From: Lysobacterales bacterium UBA5700
GTDB taxonomy: Bacteria; Pseudomonadota; Gammaproteobacteria; Xanthomonadales; Xanthomonadaceae
Length of the DNA stretch: 13,699 nucleotides
Assembly (NCBI GenBank): GCA_002420085.1
Contig: DIHI01000054.1
Coordinates: forward strand, 355 to 14,053
Reading direction: 5' to 3'
Shown here: piece after piece, positions 5,780-12,824 of the stretch
Position numbering within the stretch: the stretch's first letter is position 1
How the letters are laid out: every line of letters begins with the position of its first letter
The notes under the pieces: model-generated
The model's database searches: none
The model's input: only the letters and a program-made list of their open reading frames with translations
Told to the model about the DNA's origin: nothing
Translations under genes and position numbers: made by a program

Positions 5780-7894
5780 GTGAGCACCGACTTGCCCGCA
5801 CCACCCATGGACGTACCCCAGGCTTCCGCCATCCCGCGTCCACTGACCGATCCGGCTCTGTACCTGAACCGGGAAATCTCGCAGATCGCCTTCAATCGCC
5901 GGGTGCTGGCCCAGGCCCAGGACACCCGCATCCCGCTGCTGGAACGGCTGCGCTTCCTGTGCATCAGTTGCACCAATCTCGATGAGTTCTTCGAGATTCG
6001 GGTACCGGCGATTCGCAGCCAGCTCAAGTACGGTGGCAGCCCGTCCGCCGACGGTCTGGGCGCCGCGACCGTGCTGGAGCGGGTCCACGCCCTGGCCCGC
6101 GACCTGGTCGAGGACCAGTACCGGGAGTGGAACGAGGTGCTGCGCCCGGCACTCGACACGGCCGGCATCCACATCCTGCCGCGCGAAGCCTGGAGCGCCC
6201 GCCTCCAGCGCTGGCTGCGTCAGTATTTCCGCGAAGAGATCGCCCCGGTGCTGTCACCGATGGGGCTCGACCCGGCGCATCCGTTTCCCCGCATCCTCAA
6301 CAAATCGCTGAACATCGTGGTGGTTCTGGAAGGCAAGGATGCCTTCGGCCGGGCCGGTCACATGGCGATCGTGCGCGCGCCCCGCTCGCTGCCGCGCATC
6401 ATCCGGGTGCCGACCGATCTGATCGAGTCGGGCGACGGTTTCGTGTTCCTGTCGGCCGTGCTGTCCACCTTCGTGGACGAGATGTTTCCCGGCATGAAGG
6501 TCAAGGGCGCGTATCAGTTCCGGGTCACCCGCAATTCCGAACTGTTCGTCGATGAGGAGGAAGTCGAGAACCTGGCCCACGCGCTGAAGGATGAACTGGC
6601 CGGACGCGGCTTCCGGCGTGCGATTCGATTGGAAATCGCCCACCACTGCCCGCGCGAGATCGTCAAGATCCTGCTCAAGAATTTCGATCTGCCGGAATCG
6701 GCAGCCTTCCGCATCAACGGCCCAGTCAATCTCAACCGGGCCAGCCAGGTCTACGATCTGGTCGATCGCCCGGAACTGAAATACCCACCGTTCCGCCCGC
6801 GCACACTCGGCAGCGACGGCGAAACCATGTTCGCCACCCTGCGCGAACGCGACATCCTGCTGCACCAGCCGTTCGACTCGTTCGGCGCCGTGCTCGATCT
6901 GGTCGAACAGGCCGCTACCGATCCCGATGTCCTGGCGATCAAGCAGACCCTGTACCGCACCGGCAGCGACGCCAGCCTGGTCGAGCATCTGATCCGGGCC
7001 GCGCAGGCCGGCAAGGATGTCACCGTGGTGGTCGAACTGCGCGCCCGCTTCGACGAGGAGACCAACATCCGCCTCGCCGATCGGCTCCAGGAAGCCGGCG
7101 TACAGGTGGTCTACGGCGTGGTCGGCTACAAGACCCACGCCAAGATGCTGCTGATCGTCCGTCGCGAGGGCCGCAAACTGCGCCGCTATGTCCACCTCGG
7201 CACCGGCAATTACCACGCCGGAACCGCGCGAGCCTACACCGACATCGGCCTGATGACCGCCGACGAGGCCATCGGCGAGGACGTGCATCAGGTGTTCCAG
7301 CAACTGTCCGGCCTGGCCCCGGCGATCAGCCTGAAGCATCTGCTGCACTCGCCGTTCACCCTGCACGCCGCCCTGATCGACAAGATCCAGCGCGAAGCCC
7401 GGCATGCCCGCTCCGGCGCAGGTGGCCGACTGATCGCCAAGGTCAATGCGATCAACGAGCCGAGCATCATGCAGGCACTCTATGCCGCCTCCCAGGCCGG
7501 CGTCAGCATCGATCTGATCGTGCGCGGTGCCTGCTGCCTGCGGCCGGGTGTTCCGGGCGTCTCGGACAACATCCGGGTGCGCTCGATCGTCGGCCGGTTC
7601 CTCGAACACAGCCGCGTGTACTGGTTCGCCAATGCCGGCAAACCCGAGACCTACTGCGCCAGCGCCGACTGGCTGGAACGCAATCTGCTGCGCCGGGTCG
7701 AGGTCTGCTTCCCGATCCGTGACCCGGAACTGGCTCGGCGCGTCTACGTCGAAGAGTTGGACAACTATCTCGCCGACAACACCGAAGCCTGGACCCTCGA
7801 TGCCGATGGCAGCTATCGGCGCGCAGAACCGAGCGACGACGAAATGCCGCACTGCGCGCAGACGTCCCTGCTGGCCCGGCATCGCGAGGGCTGA
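5780..7894 (+). CDS. ppk: Polyphosphate kinase 1
   Basis: PPK1 polymerises the gamma-phosphate of ATP into long-chain polyphosphate, reversibly. The 704-residue product is slightly longer than E. coli Ppk (688). The N domain begins near 25 (YLNREISQIAFNRRVL, CTNLDEFFEIRVPAI). The head domain follows, and then two phospholipase-D-like catalytic domains. The autophosphorylated histidine is H472 in RYVHLGTGNYH, and the second conserved histidine is H610 in RFLEHSRVYWF, followed by SADWLERNLLRRVE. IKQTLYRTGSD and VVELRARFDEETNI are further signatures. The start is uncertain: GTG at 5780 or ATG at 5807 (nine codons later), neither with a good Shine-Dalgarno; homology begins after both. It lies 30 bases after phoR with no clear promoter, so it probably shares the Pho-controlled transcript, and it ends 2 bases before ppx. 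Confidence 0.96.
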   Translation: MSTDLPAPPMDVPQASAIPRPLTDPALYLNREISQIAFNRRVLAQAQDTRIPLLERLRFLCISCTNLDEFFEIRVPAIRSQLKYGGSPSADGLGAATVLERVHALARDLVEDQYREWNEVLRPALDTAGIHILPREAWSARLQRWLRQYFREEIAPVLSPMGLDPAHPFPRILNKSLNIVVVLEGKDAFGRAGHMAIVRAPRSLPRIIRVPTDLIESGDGFVFLSAVLSTFVDEMFPGMKVKGAYQFRVTRNSELFVDEEEVENLAHALKDELAGRGFRRAIRLEIAHHCPREIVKILLKNFDLPESAAFRINGPVNLNRASQVYDLVDRPELKYPPFRPRTLGSDGETMFATLRERDILLHQPFDSFGAVLDLVEQAATDPDVLAIKQTLYRTGSDASLVEHLIRAAQAGKDVTVVVELRARFDEETNIRLADRLQEAGVQVVYGVVGYKTHAKMLLIVRREGRKLRRYVHLGTGNYHAGTARAYTDIGLMTADEAIGEDVHQVFQQLSGLAPAISLKHLLHSPFTLHAALIDKIQREARHARSGAGGRLIAKVNAINEPSIMQALYAASQAGVSIDLIVRGACCLRPGVPGVSDNIRVRSIVGRFLEHSRVYWFANAGKPETYCASADWLERNLLRRVEVCFPIRDPELARRVYVEELDNYLADNTEAWTLDADGSYRRAEPSDDEMPHCAQTSLLARHREG

Positions 7895-7896
7895 GC

Positions 7897-9411
7897 ATGC
7901 CGACCCGGCCGCGCTTCAAGGACGGCGACCTGCTGGCAGCGGTCGATCTCGGTTCCAACAGCTTCCACATGGTGGTGGCGCGCTATGTGCTCGGGCAGTT
8001 GCGGGTGATCGACCGACTGCGCGAGACCGTGCGGCTGGCCGAGGGACTCAATGAGCGACGCAGTCTCGAACCACACGTCACCCAGCGTGCGCTCGACACC
8101 CTGGACCGGTTCGGCCAGCGTCTGCGGGCATTGCCGCTGGAACGGGTTCGAGCGATCGCCACCAGCACGGTCCGGCAACTGGACAATCCACAATCCTTCC
8201 TGGTTCCGGCCGGCACCGCGCTCGGGCACAGCATCAATGTCGTGTCCGGTCGTGAGGAGGCACGCCTGATCTACCTGGGCGTCGCCCACGGCAGCCCACC
8301 GGGAGAGGGCCGCCGCCTGGTCATGGACATCGGCGGTGGCTCGACCGAGTTCATCATCGGCGAGGGCTTCGAGCCACTCGAACGGGAATCCCTGCAAGTC
8401 GGCTGCGTGGCCAGCACGCGCCGGTTCTTCGATACCGGCAAGCTCAGTCGCAAACGCTGGCGCGAGGCACTGACCGAGGTGTCGGCGGAATTCCAGCAGT
8501 TTGCCGCCACCTACCGGCGGCGCGGCTGGCGCCAGGCCATGGGCGCCTCCGGAACGGTCAAGGCGATCGGCCAGGTCGCCGCCAGCCTGAAGCTCGGCCG
8601 TGGTGCCATCAGCGCCGAGGCGATCACCGCGATCCGATCGCGACTGCTGGAATTCCCGAGCATCGACGCGGTCCGTCTGCCCGGCCTGTCGGCCGAACGC
8701 CGACCGGTGTTTCCCGGCGGACTGCTGATTCTTGAAGCGGCGTTCAACGAACTGGGCCTGAGCGAAATGACGGTCAGCAAGAACGCCATGCGGGAAGGCA
8801 TCCTCTACGACATGCTCGGCCGTGCCAGCGACAGCGATCCGCGCGATGCCTCGATCCAGGCATTGGCGGTCCGCTACGGTGTCGATGCCGAACAGGCGGC
8901 GCGGGTCGAGGCCAGCGCACTGCGCCTGTTCAGTGACACCGAGGCGGATTGGAAACTCGACGATGAAATGCGCCGGATGCTCGGCTGGGCCTGCCGCATC
9001 CACGAGATCGGTCTGGCGATCGCCCACAGCCAGTACCACCAGCACGGCGCCTACCTGGTCGAGCACTCCGACATCGCCGGTTTCTCGCGACAGGAACAGC
9101 AGGTGCTGGCGGCCCTGGTCCGCAACCAGCGTCGCTCGATCGCTGCCAGCACGCTCGATGCCCTGCCGGAAGCCCTGTCCGGACCGACCCTGCTGACCCT
9201 GGTGCTGCTGCGCCTGGCAGTCCTGCTGCATCGCAGCCACGAACCGACCCCGCTCCCCAGCACGCTGCGGCTGACCGTCGATGGTCGGTCGATCCGACTG
9301 CGCCTGCCCAGTGACTGGCTGGCCAGCCACAGCCTGACCCGCTCCGACCTCGACACCGAAACCGAACTGCTGGCTGCCGTCGGCCTCGACTTCGGCATCA
9401 CCGCCGACTGA
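7897..9411 (+). CDS. ppx: Exopolyphosphatase (Ppx/GppA family)
   Basis: This enzyme releases terminal phosphate from polyphosphate; some family members also hydrolyse pppGpp. The 504-residue protein has the actin-fold phosphatase signature: AAVDLGSNSFHM (14-25), catalytic-type Glu121 in SGREEARLIYLGV (the same number as E. coli Ppx Glu121), and the phosphate loop DIGGGSTEFI (144-153). The second half (about 315 onward) is the HD-like helical domain, with HEIGLAIAHSQYHQHGAYLVEHSD. Length and C-terminal domain match Ppx rather than a short two-domain form. GppA activity cannot be excluded from sequence, but pairing with ppk favours Ppx. GAGG at 7886-7889, within the last ppk codons, is a good Shine-Dalgarno 7 bases from the ATG. 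The 2-base gap to ppk implies co-transcription. It is the last gene of the phoB-phoR-ppk-ppx run. Confidence 0.94.
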   Translation: MPTRPRFKDGDLLAAVDLGSNSFHMVVARYVLGQLRVIDRLRETVRLAEGLNERRSLEPHVTQRALDTLDRFGQRLRALPLERVRAIATSTVRQLDNPQSFLVPAGTALGHSINVVSGREEARLIYLGVAHGSPPGEGRRLVMDIGGGSTEFIIGEGFEPLERESLQVGCVASTRRFFDTGKLSRKRWREALTEVSAEFQQFAATYRRRGWRQAMGASGTVKAIGQVAASLKLGRGAISAEAITAIRSRLLEFPSIDAVRLPGLSAERRPVFPGGLLILEAAFNELGLSEMTVSKNAMREGILYDMLGRASDSDPRDASIQALAVRYGVDAEQAARVEASALRLFSDTEADWKLDDEMRRMLGWACRIHEIGLAIAHSQYHQHGAYLVEHSDIAGFSRQEQQVLAALVRNQRRSIAASTLDALPEALSGPTLLTLVLLRLAVLLHRSHEPTPLPSTLRLTVDGRSIRLRLPSDWLASHSLTRSDLDTETELLAAVGLDFGITAD

Positions 9412-9443
9412 GCACGCCCGCCCAACCGGGATCGCCGGCTCAC

Positions 9444-9474
9444 CCGGTCGCTTCGACCGGTCGCTATGACCGGT
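9444..9474 (+). terminator. Overlapping hairpins downstream of ppx, possible transcription terminator
   Basis: CCGGTCG and CGACCGG (9444-9450 and 9454-9460) form a perfect 7-bp stem with a CTT loop. ACCGGTC and GACCGGT (9456-9462 and 9468-9474) form a second 7-bp stem with a 5-base loop. The two share bases and are mutually exclusive. Neither is followed by a T-run, so intrinsic termination is uncertain; the position 33 bases after the ppx stop is the main support. Confidence 0.4.
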
Positions 9475-9482
9475 TCTTCGAC
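9445..9482 (+). repeat. Three imperfect 12-13-bp tandem repeats after ppx
   Basis: CGGTCGCTTCGAC (9445-9457), CGGTCGCTATGAC (9458-9470) and CGGTTCTTCGAC (9471-9482) follow one another without spacers. The first two differ at two bases; the third is one base shorter. The units are themselves partly self-complementary, so the array can fold into alternative hairpins. No function is known to me. Confidence 0.75.
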
Positions 9483-9510
9483 CAGCCGGACCGGCGGTCG
9501 GGCCGACGCG

Positions 9511-9550
9511 CTGTCATGCAACCGACGCATCGCTGTCATCGACCGCACAT
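9511..9550 (+). promoter_or_regulatory. Two tandem putative Pho boxes upstream of the GT4-PAP2 pair
   Basis: Exact CTGTCAT half-sites at 9511-9517 and 9533-9539 are spaced exactly 22 bases apart, the length of one full PhoB dimer site plus spacer. Each is followed at +11 by a degenerate second half: CCGACGC (9522-9528, 3 of 7) and CGCACAT (9544-9550, 4 of 7). The strong-first, weak-second pattern also holds for the phoB Pho box in this window. The 4-base spacers are not A/T-rich, a departure from the E. coli consensus. The nearest -10-like word is TACATT (9572-9577, 4 of 6), which lies further downstream than in the phoB promoter. PhoB control is therefore probable but not certain. Confidence 0.6.
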
Positions 9551-9578
9551 GCGGGCACTGGAACATGACGCTACATTC

Positions 9579-9585
9579 CTGTCAT
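9579..9585 (+). promoter_or_regulatory. Third CTGTCAT word adjacent to the glycosyltransferase start
   Basis: An exact CTGTCAT ends 13 bases before the ATG at 9599. It is out of register with the two upstream words (46 bases from the second), and its +11 partner ATAACCG matches only 2 of 7. It is also the right arm of an ATGAC/GTCAT inverted repeat (9565-9569 and 9581-9585). It could be a downstream PhoB contact or chance. Confidence 0.35.
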
Positions 9586-9598
9586 ACCGATAACCGGC

Positions 9599-10756
9599 AT
9601 GCGCCTGAGTCTGGTCAGCGAAACCTACCCTCCGGAAGTCAATGGCGTGGCACTGACCGTGCAGGGCCTGGAACTCGGCCTGCGCCGGCTCGGCCACGAC
9701 GTCGAACTGATCCGACCGCGCCAGCCGGACGACCCGGCCGAGTCACCGGACGGCCAGTGCCTGCTGCCCAGCGCGCCGGTGCCGCGCTACCCTGGGCTGC
9801 GCTTCGGCCTGCCGGCCGGCCGGCGATTGGCCGCCCTGTGGCACGACGCTCGTCCGGATGCCATCTACATCGCAACCGAGGGACCGCTCGGCTGGTCGGC
9901 CCTGCGCACCGCCCGGCGACTGGCCATTCCGGTCTGCACCGGCCTGCACACCCGCTTCGACGACTACATCGGCGAATACGCTTTCGGTTACCTGCGGCCA
10001 CTGGTCTTCGCCTGGATGCGGCGCTTCCACAACCATGCCGCCACCACCCTGGTGCCGACCCCGGCACTGGCCGATTTCCTGCACGGACGCGGCTTCGCCT
10101 CGGTCACCGTGCTCGAACGGGCGGTGGACACCGCGCTGTTCGACCCGGCCCGGCGTGACCCCGAACTGCGTCGGCAATGGCAACTCGGGCCAGACGATCT
10201 GGCGGTCGTCCATGTCGGGCGAATCGCTGCCGAAAAGAATCTGCCACTCGCGGTCCGGACCTTCCGTGCGATTCAGGCCAAGCGCCCCGACGCCCGCTTC
10301 GTCTGGATCGGCGATGGCCCCGAGCGCGCCGCACTGGCGCGCGCCAATCCGGATTTCCTGATGCTCGGCATCAAGCGTGGCGAAGACCTGGCCCGACACT
10401 TCGCCAGTGCCGACCTGTTCCTGTTCCCGAGCAAGAGCGAAACCTTCGGCAATGTCACCCTCGAAGCGATGGCCAGCGGTCTGGCAACCGTCGCCTTCGA
10501 CTACGGTGCCGCCCACGAGCACCTGCGCGACGGCCTGCATGGCGCCACCCTGGCCCTCGACGACGACGACGGCTTTGTCACCCGCGCCTGCCGGATCGCC
10601 ACCGCCGAACCGCAGACCCGCGCCGCGATGGCCGCCGCCGCCCGAGCGGCAGTCAGCCCGCTCAGCCCGGACCGGGTGGTGCAACGCTTCGCCGACCTGT
10701 TGTCCGACCTGGCCAGCCATGGCCGGTCGCACCAAGCGAATCGGTGCGCCGCATGA
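9599..10756 (+). CDS. GT4-family glycosyltransferase, probably acting on a membrane lipid acceptor
   Basis: The 385-residue product is a GT-B fold retaining glycosyltransferase. The N-terminal acceptor domain opens with LVSETYPPEVNGVALTVQGL (4-23) and contains EGPLGW (94-99) and GLHTRFDDYI (115-124), a layout shared with the MgtA/PimB mannosyltransferases and SqdX/Agt-type lipid glycosyltransferases. The nucleotide-sugar domain has VGRIAAEKN (206-214), WIGDGPER (236-243) and the E-x7-E motif E281-TFGNVTL-E289. The usual RGVD before the second domain reads RAVD. There are no membrane segments; such enzymes bind the inner membrane peripherally. Sugar donor and acceptor cannot be decided by reading. 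The ATG has only a weak upstream GG, and the leader may be very short. Its stop overlaps the PAP2 start (ATGA), so the two are coupled. The three CTGTCAT words upstream suggest phosphate-starvation induction and a role in glycolipid synthesis. Confidence 0.88.
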   Translation: MRLSLVSETYPPEVNGVALTVQGLELGLRRLGHDVELIRPRQPDDPAESPDGQCLLPSAPVPRYPGLRFGLPAGRRLAALWHDARPDAIYIATEGPLGWSALRTARRLAIPVCTGLHTRFDDYIGEYAFGYLRPLVFAWMRRFHNHAATTLVPTPALADFLHGRGFASVTVLERAVDTALFDPARRDPELRRQWQLGPDDLAVVHVGRIAAEKNLPLAVRTFRAIQAKRPDARFVWIGDGPERAALARANPDFLMLGIKRGEDLARHFASADLFLFPSKSETFGNVTLEAMASGLATVAFDYGAAHEHLRDGLHGATLALDDDDGFVTRACRIATAEPQTRAAMAAAARAAVSPLSPDRVVQRFADLLSDLASHGRSHQANRCAA

Positions 10757-11289
10757 AATTCTCCACCAGCACCCGACAGATGATCGAGCGCGAACACGGC
10801 TGGTGCCTGGTCGCCAACGCCTGGGGCCGACACCGGCGGGTCCATCGCTACTTCGCGACCGTCAGCCGACTCGGCGATGGCGTGTTCTGGTATGGCCTGA
10901 TGGCCCTGTCGGTGCTGATCGATGGCTATGCCGGCCTGCTCGCCTCGACCCACATGGCCGCCACCGGCCTGGCCGCGCTGATCCTGTACACGGTGCTCAA
11001 GCGCTGGACCCGGCGACCGCGACCCTGTGCCCGCGACCGCCGCATCCAGGCCCTGGTGCCGCCACTCGACGAATTCAGTTTCCCGTCCGGCCACACCCTG
11101 CACGCGGTCGCCTTCACCATCGTCGCCCTGGCCTACTATCCGGCCCTGTCCTGGGTGCTGGTGCCGTTCGCCGCCAGCGTCGCCGTCTCGCGGGTGGTGC
11201 TCGGCCTGCACTATCCAAGCGATGTGCTGGCCGCCACGGCGGTCGGCACCGTCCTCGCGGGCCTGTCGCTGCACCTGATCGGCGGCTGA
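10753..11289 (+). CDS. PAP2-superfamily membrane phosphatase
   Basis: The 178-residue inner-membrane protein belongs to the type 2 phosphatidate phosphatase superfamily. All three catalytic motifs are intact: K83-x6-R90-P91, P111-S-G-H114, and S146-R147-x5-H153-x3-D157. Hydrophobic segments at about 46-60, 66-82, 117-129, 132-145 and 157-175 give several membrane helices, with the active site expected at the outer face. Substrates in this family include phosphatidic acid, phosphatidylglycerol phosphate and undecaprenyl pyrophosphate, and the sequence does not discriminate. The ATG at 10753 overlaps the glycosyltransferase stop by 4 bases, with no independent ribosome binding site. Paired with a lipid-type glycosyltransferase, the attractive inference is phosphatidic acid dephosphorylation to supply diacylglycerol; undecaprenyl carrier recycling is the main alternative. 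The frame is open upstream of the ATG inside the glycosyltransferase gene but has no homology there. Confidence 0.9.
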   Translation: MKFSTSTRQMIEREHGWCLVANAWGRHRRVHRYFATVSRLGDGVFWYGLMALSVLIDGYAGLLASTHMAATGLAALILYTVLKRWTRRPRPCARDRRIQALVPPLDEFSFPSGHTLHAVAFTIVALAYYPALSWVLVPFAASVAVSRVVLGLHYPSDVLAATAVGTVLAGLSLHLIGG

Positions 11290-11308
11290 CCGCGACGCTC
11301 GCGCGGTC
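11288..11308. terminator. Hairpin between convergent PAP2 and ffh genes
   Basis: GACCGCG (11288-11294) and CGCGGTC (11302-11308) form a perfect 7-bp GC-rich stem with a 7-base loop, beginning at the PAP2 stop codon. It fills most of the 27-base gap between the convergent genes and could serve both strands. There is no T-run on either side. An alternative stem CGCGAC/GTCGCG (11291-11296 and 11306-11311) competes with it. Confidence 0.4.
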
Positions 11309-11316
11309 GCGACCCC

Positions 11317-12690
11317 TCAGCGCATCGGGAAACCGCCCGGCCCCCGACCGCCCAGCATGCCCTGCATGCCGCGCATCATGCCCTTCATGCCGCCGCGCGA
11401 CAATTTCGACATCATCTTTTCCATCTGCTGATACTGCTTGATCAGGCGATTGACATCGGCCGGCGTGGTGCCGGAGCCGCGTGCGATCCGTGCCCGCCGC
11501 GAGCCATTGAGGATGTCCGGATGACGGCGTTCCTTAGGCGTCATCGAACCGATGATGGCGATCAACCGGGGGATTTCCTTGCCGCCCACCTGGCTCTTGA
11601 TCTGATCGGGAATCTGTCCCATGCCGGGCAGCTTGTCCATCAACGCTCCCAGGCCGCCCATGTTCTGCATCTGGAGGAACTGATCGCGCATGTCTTCGAG
11701 ATCGAACTTGCGGCCCTTGGCGACCTTCTGCGCCAGCTTCTCGACCTTCTCGCGATCGACCCGCTGCTCGACTTCCTCGACCAGGGACAGCACGTCGCCC
11801 ATGTCGAGGATGCGATTGGCGACCCGATCCGGATGGAACACATCGAGCGCATCGGTCTTCTCACCGACACCGACGAACTTGATCGGTCGACCGGTCACGT
11901 AACGCACCGACAAGGCGGCACCACCACGGGCGTCGCCATCGGTCTTGGTCAGCACGACCCCGGTCAGCGGCAACGCCTCGGCGAATGCCTTGGCGGTATT
12001 GGCGGCATCCTGACCGGTCATGGCATCGACCACGAACAGGGTCTCGACTGGCGCGACCGCCGCATGCAGGGCCTTGATCTCGGCCATCATCGCGGCATCG
12101 ATCGCCAGCCGGCCGGCGGTATCGACCAGCAGGACATCGGCGAATGCCTTGCGCGCCTCGGCCACGGCCGAGCGGGCGATGTCCTCGGGCCGCTGGTCCG
12201 GGCTGGACGGATGGAACAGCACATCGACCTGCCCGGCGAGCGTGCGCAACTGCTCGATCGCTGCCGGTCGGTAGACGTCACAACTGACCACCATCACCTT
12301 CTTCTTGCGCCGCTCCTTCAGATGCCGCGCCAGCTTGGCCACCGTGGTGGTCTTGCCGGCACCCTGCAAGCCGGCCATCAGGATGATCGCCGGCGCCGGC
12401 ACATTGAGGTTCAGATCGGCGCTCTGGGCACCCATCACCAGTGCCAGTTCGTCCCGAACGATCTTGATCAGCGCCTGACCTGGCGTCAGGCTGCGCAACA
12501 CCTCCTGACCGACCGCCCGGACCTTGACCCGTTCGATCAGCGCCTGCACCACCGGCAGGGCGACATCGGCCTCCAGCAGGGCGACCCGGACATCGCGCAG
12601 CGAACTGCGGATGTTCTCTTCACTGAGCCGGCCGCGACCGCGCACGCGATCGAAGGTGGCCGATAGACGCTGACTGAGGGACTCGAACAT
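11317..12690 (-). CDS. ffh: Signal recognition particle GTPase Ffh
   Basis: Ffh binds the 4.5S RNA and signal sequences of nascent inner-membrane proteins and delivers ribosomes to FtsY in a GTP-dependent manner. The 457-residue product (E. coli: 453) starts MFESLSQRLSATFDRVRGRG. The N domain contains ALLEADVALPVV (37-48). The G domain has the P loop GLQGAGKTTT (107-116), DVYRPAA, DTAGRL and TKTDGDARGG. The methionine-rich M domain follows, with the RNA-binding GSRRARIARGSG and a tail rich in Met and Gly (GGMKGMMRGMQGM). The frame is open upstream to 12870, but ATG at 12690-12688 matches the family start exactly. No strong Shine-Dalgarno is seen. It is convergent with the PAP2 gene and divergent from ypjD, an arrangement common in gammaproteobacteria. 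Confidence 0.97.
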   Translation of the reverse strand: MFESLSQRLSATFDRVRGRGRLSEENIRSSLRDVRVALLEADVALPVVQALIERVKVRAVGQEVLRSLTPGQALIKIVRDELALVMGAQSADLNLNVPAPAIILMAGLQGAGKTTTVAKLARHLKERRKKKVMVVSCDVYRPAAIEQLRTLAGQVDVLFHPSSPDQRPEDIARSAVAEARKAFADVLLVDTAGRLAIDAAMMAEIKALHAAVAPVETLFVVDAMTGQDAANTAKAFAEALPLTGVVLTKTDGDARGGAALSVRYVTGRPIKFVGVGEKTDALDVFHPDRVANRILDMGDVLSLVEEVEQRVDREKVEKLAQKVAKGRKFDLEDMRDQFLQMQNMGGLGALMDKLPGMGQIPDQIKSQVGGKEIPRLIAIIGSMTPKERRHPDILNGSRRARIARGSGTTPADVNRLIKQYQQMEKMMSKLSRGGMKGMMRGMQGMLGGRGPGGFPMR

Positions 12691-12720
12691 GGTGCGACCG
12701 ACGGCTTCGGAAAGGCGCAA

Positions 12721-12726
12721 AGTATA
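12721..12726 (-). promoter_or_regulatory. Candidate -10 element for ffh
   Basis: On the minus strand these bases read TATACT (5 of 6), giving initiation near 12714 and a leader of about 24 bases to ffh. No convincing -35 is found at the usual spacing (12744-12749 reads ATCGGT on the minus strand). That region is occupied by the 9-bp direct repeats CGACCGATG/CGACCGATC (12742-12759). Confidence 0.45.
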
Positions 12727-12824
12727 GCGTGGGCCCGTGTTCGACCGATGCGACCGATCCAGCCACGCCGCCGATCGCCTGGGCCTGCTTGGCCGCCGTG
12801 TCCGTCCATGCCACACTTGCCGCC

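Noticed and set aside
6251..6257. CTGTCAC word inside ppk as a further Pho half-site
   Set aside because: It lies mid-gene in ordinary codons with no in-register partner and no promoter nearby.
6254..9330. Long antisense frames opposite ppk (6254-7882) and ppx (7813-9330)
   Set aside because: They are shadows of well-conserved ppk and ppx; their translations are low-complexity (Gln, Gly, Asp, Val-rich) with no motif.
9445..9482. CRISPR-like array
   Set aside because: Units of 12-13 bp abut without spacers, and no cas gene is present.
10177..10752. Upstream extension of the PAP2 frame inside the glycosyltransferase gene
   Set aside because: The extension is an Arg/Pro-rich out-of-frame reading of the glycosyltransferase. 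The PAP2 protein begins properly at ATG 10753 with an ATGA overlap.
11521..12666. 381-codon plus-strand frame opposite ffh
   Set aside because: It is the complement of a full-length Ffh; its translation is rich in His, Gln and Leu without domains.
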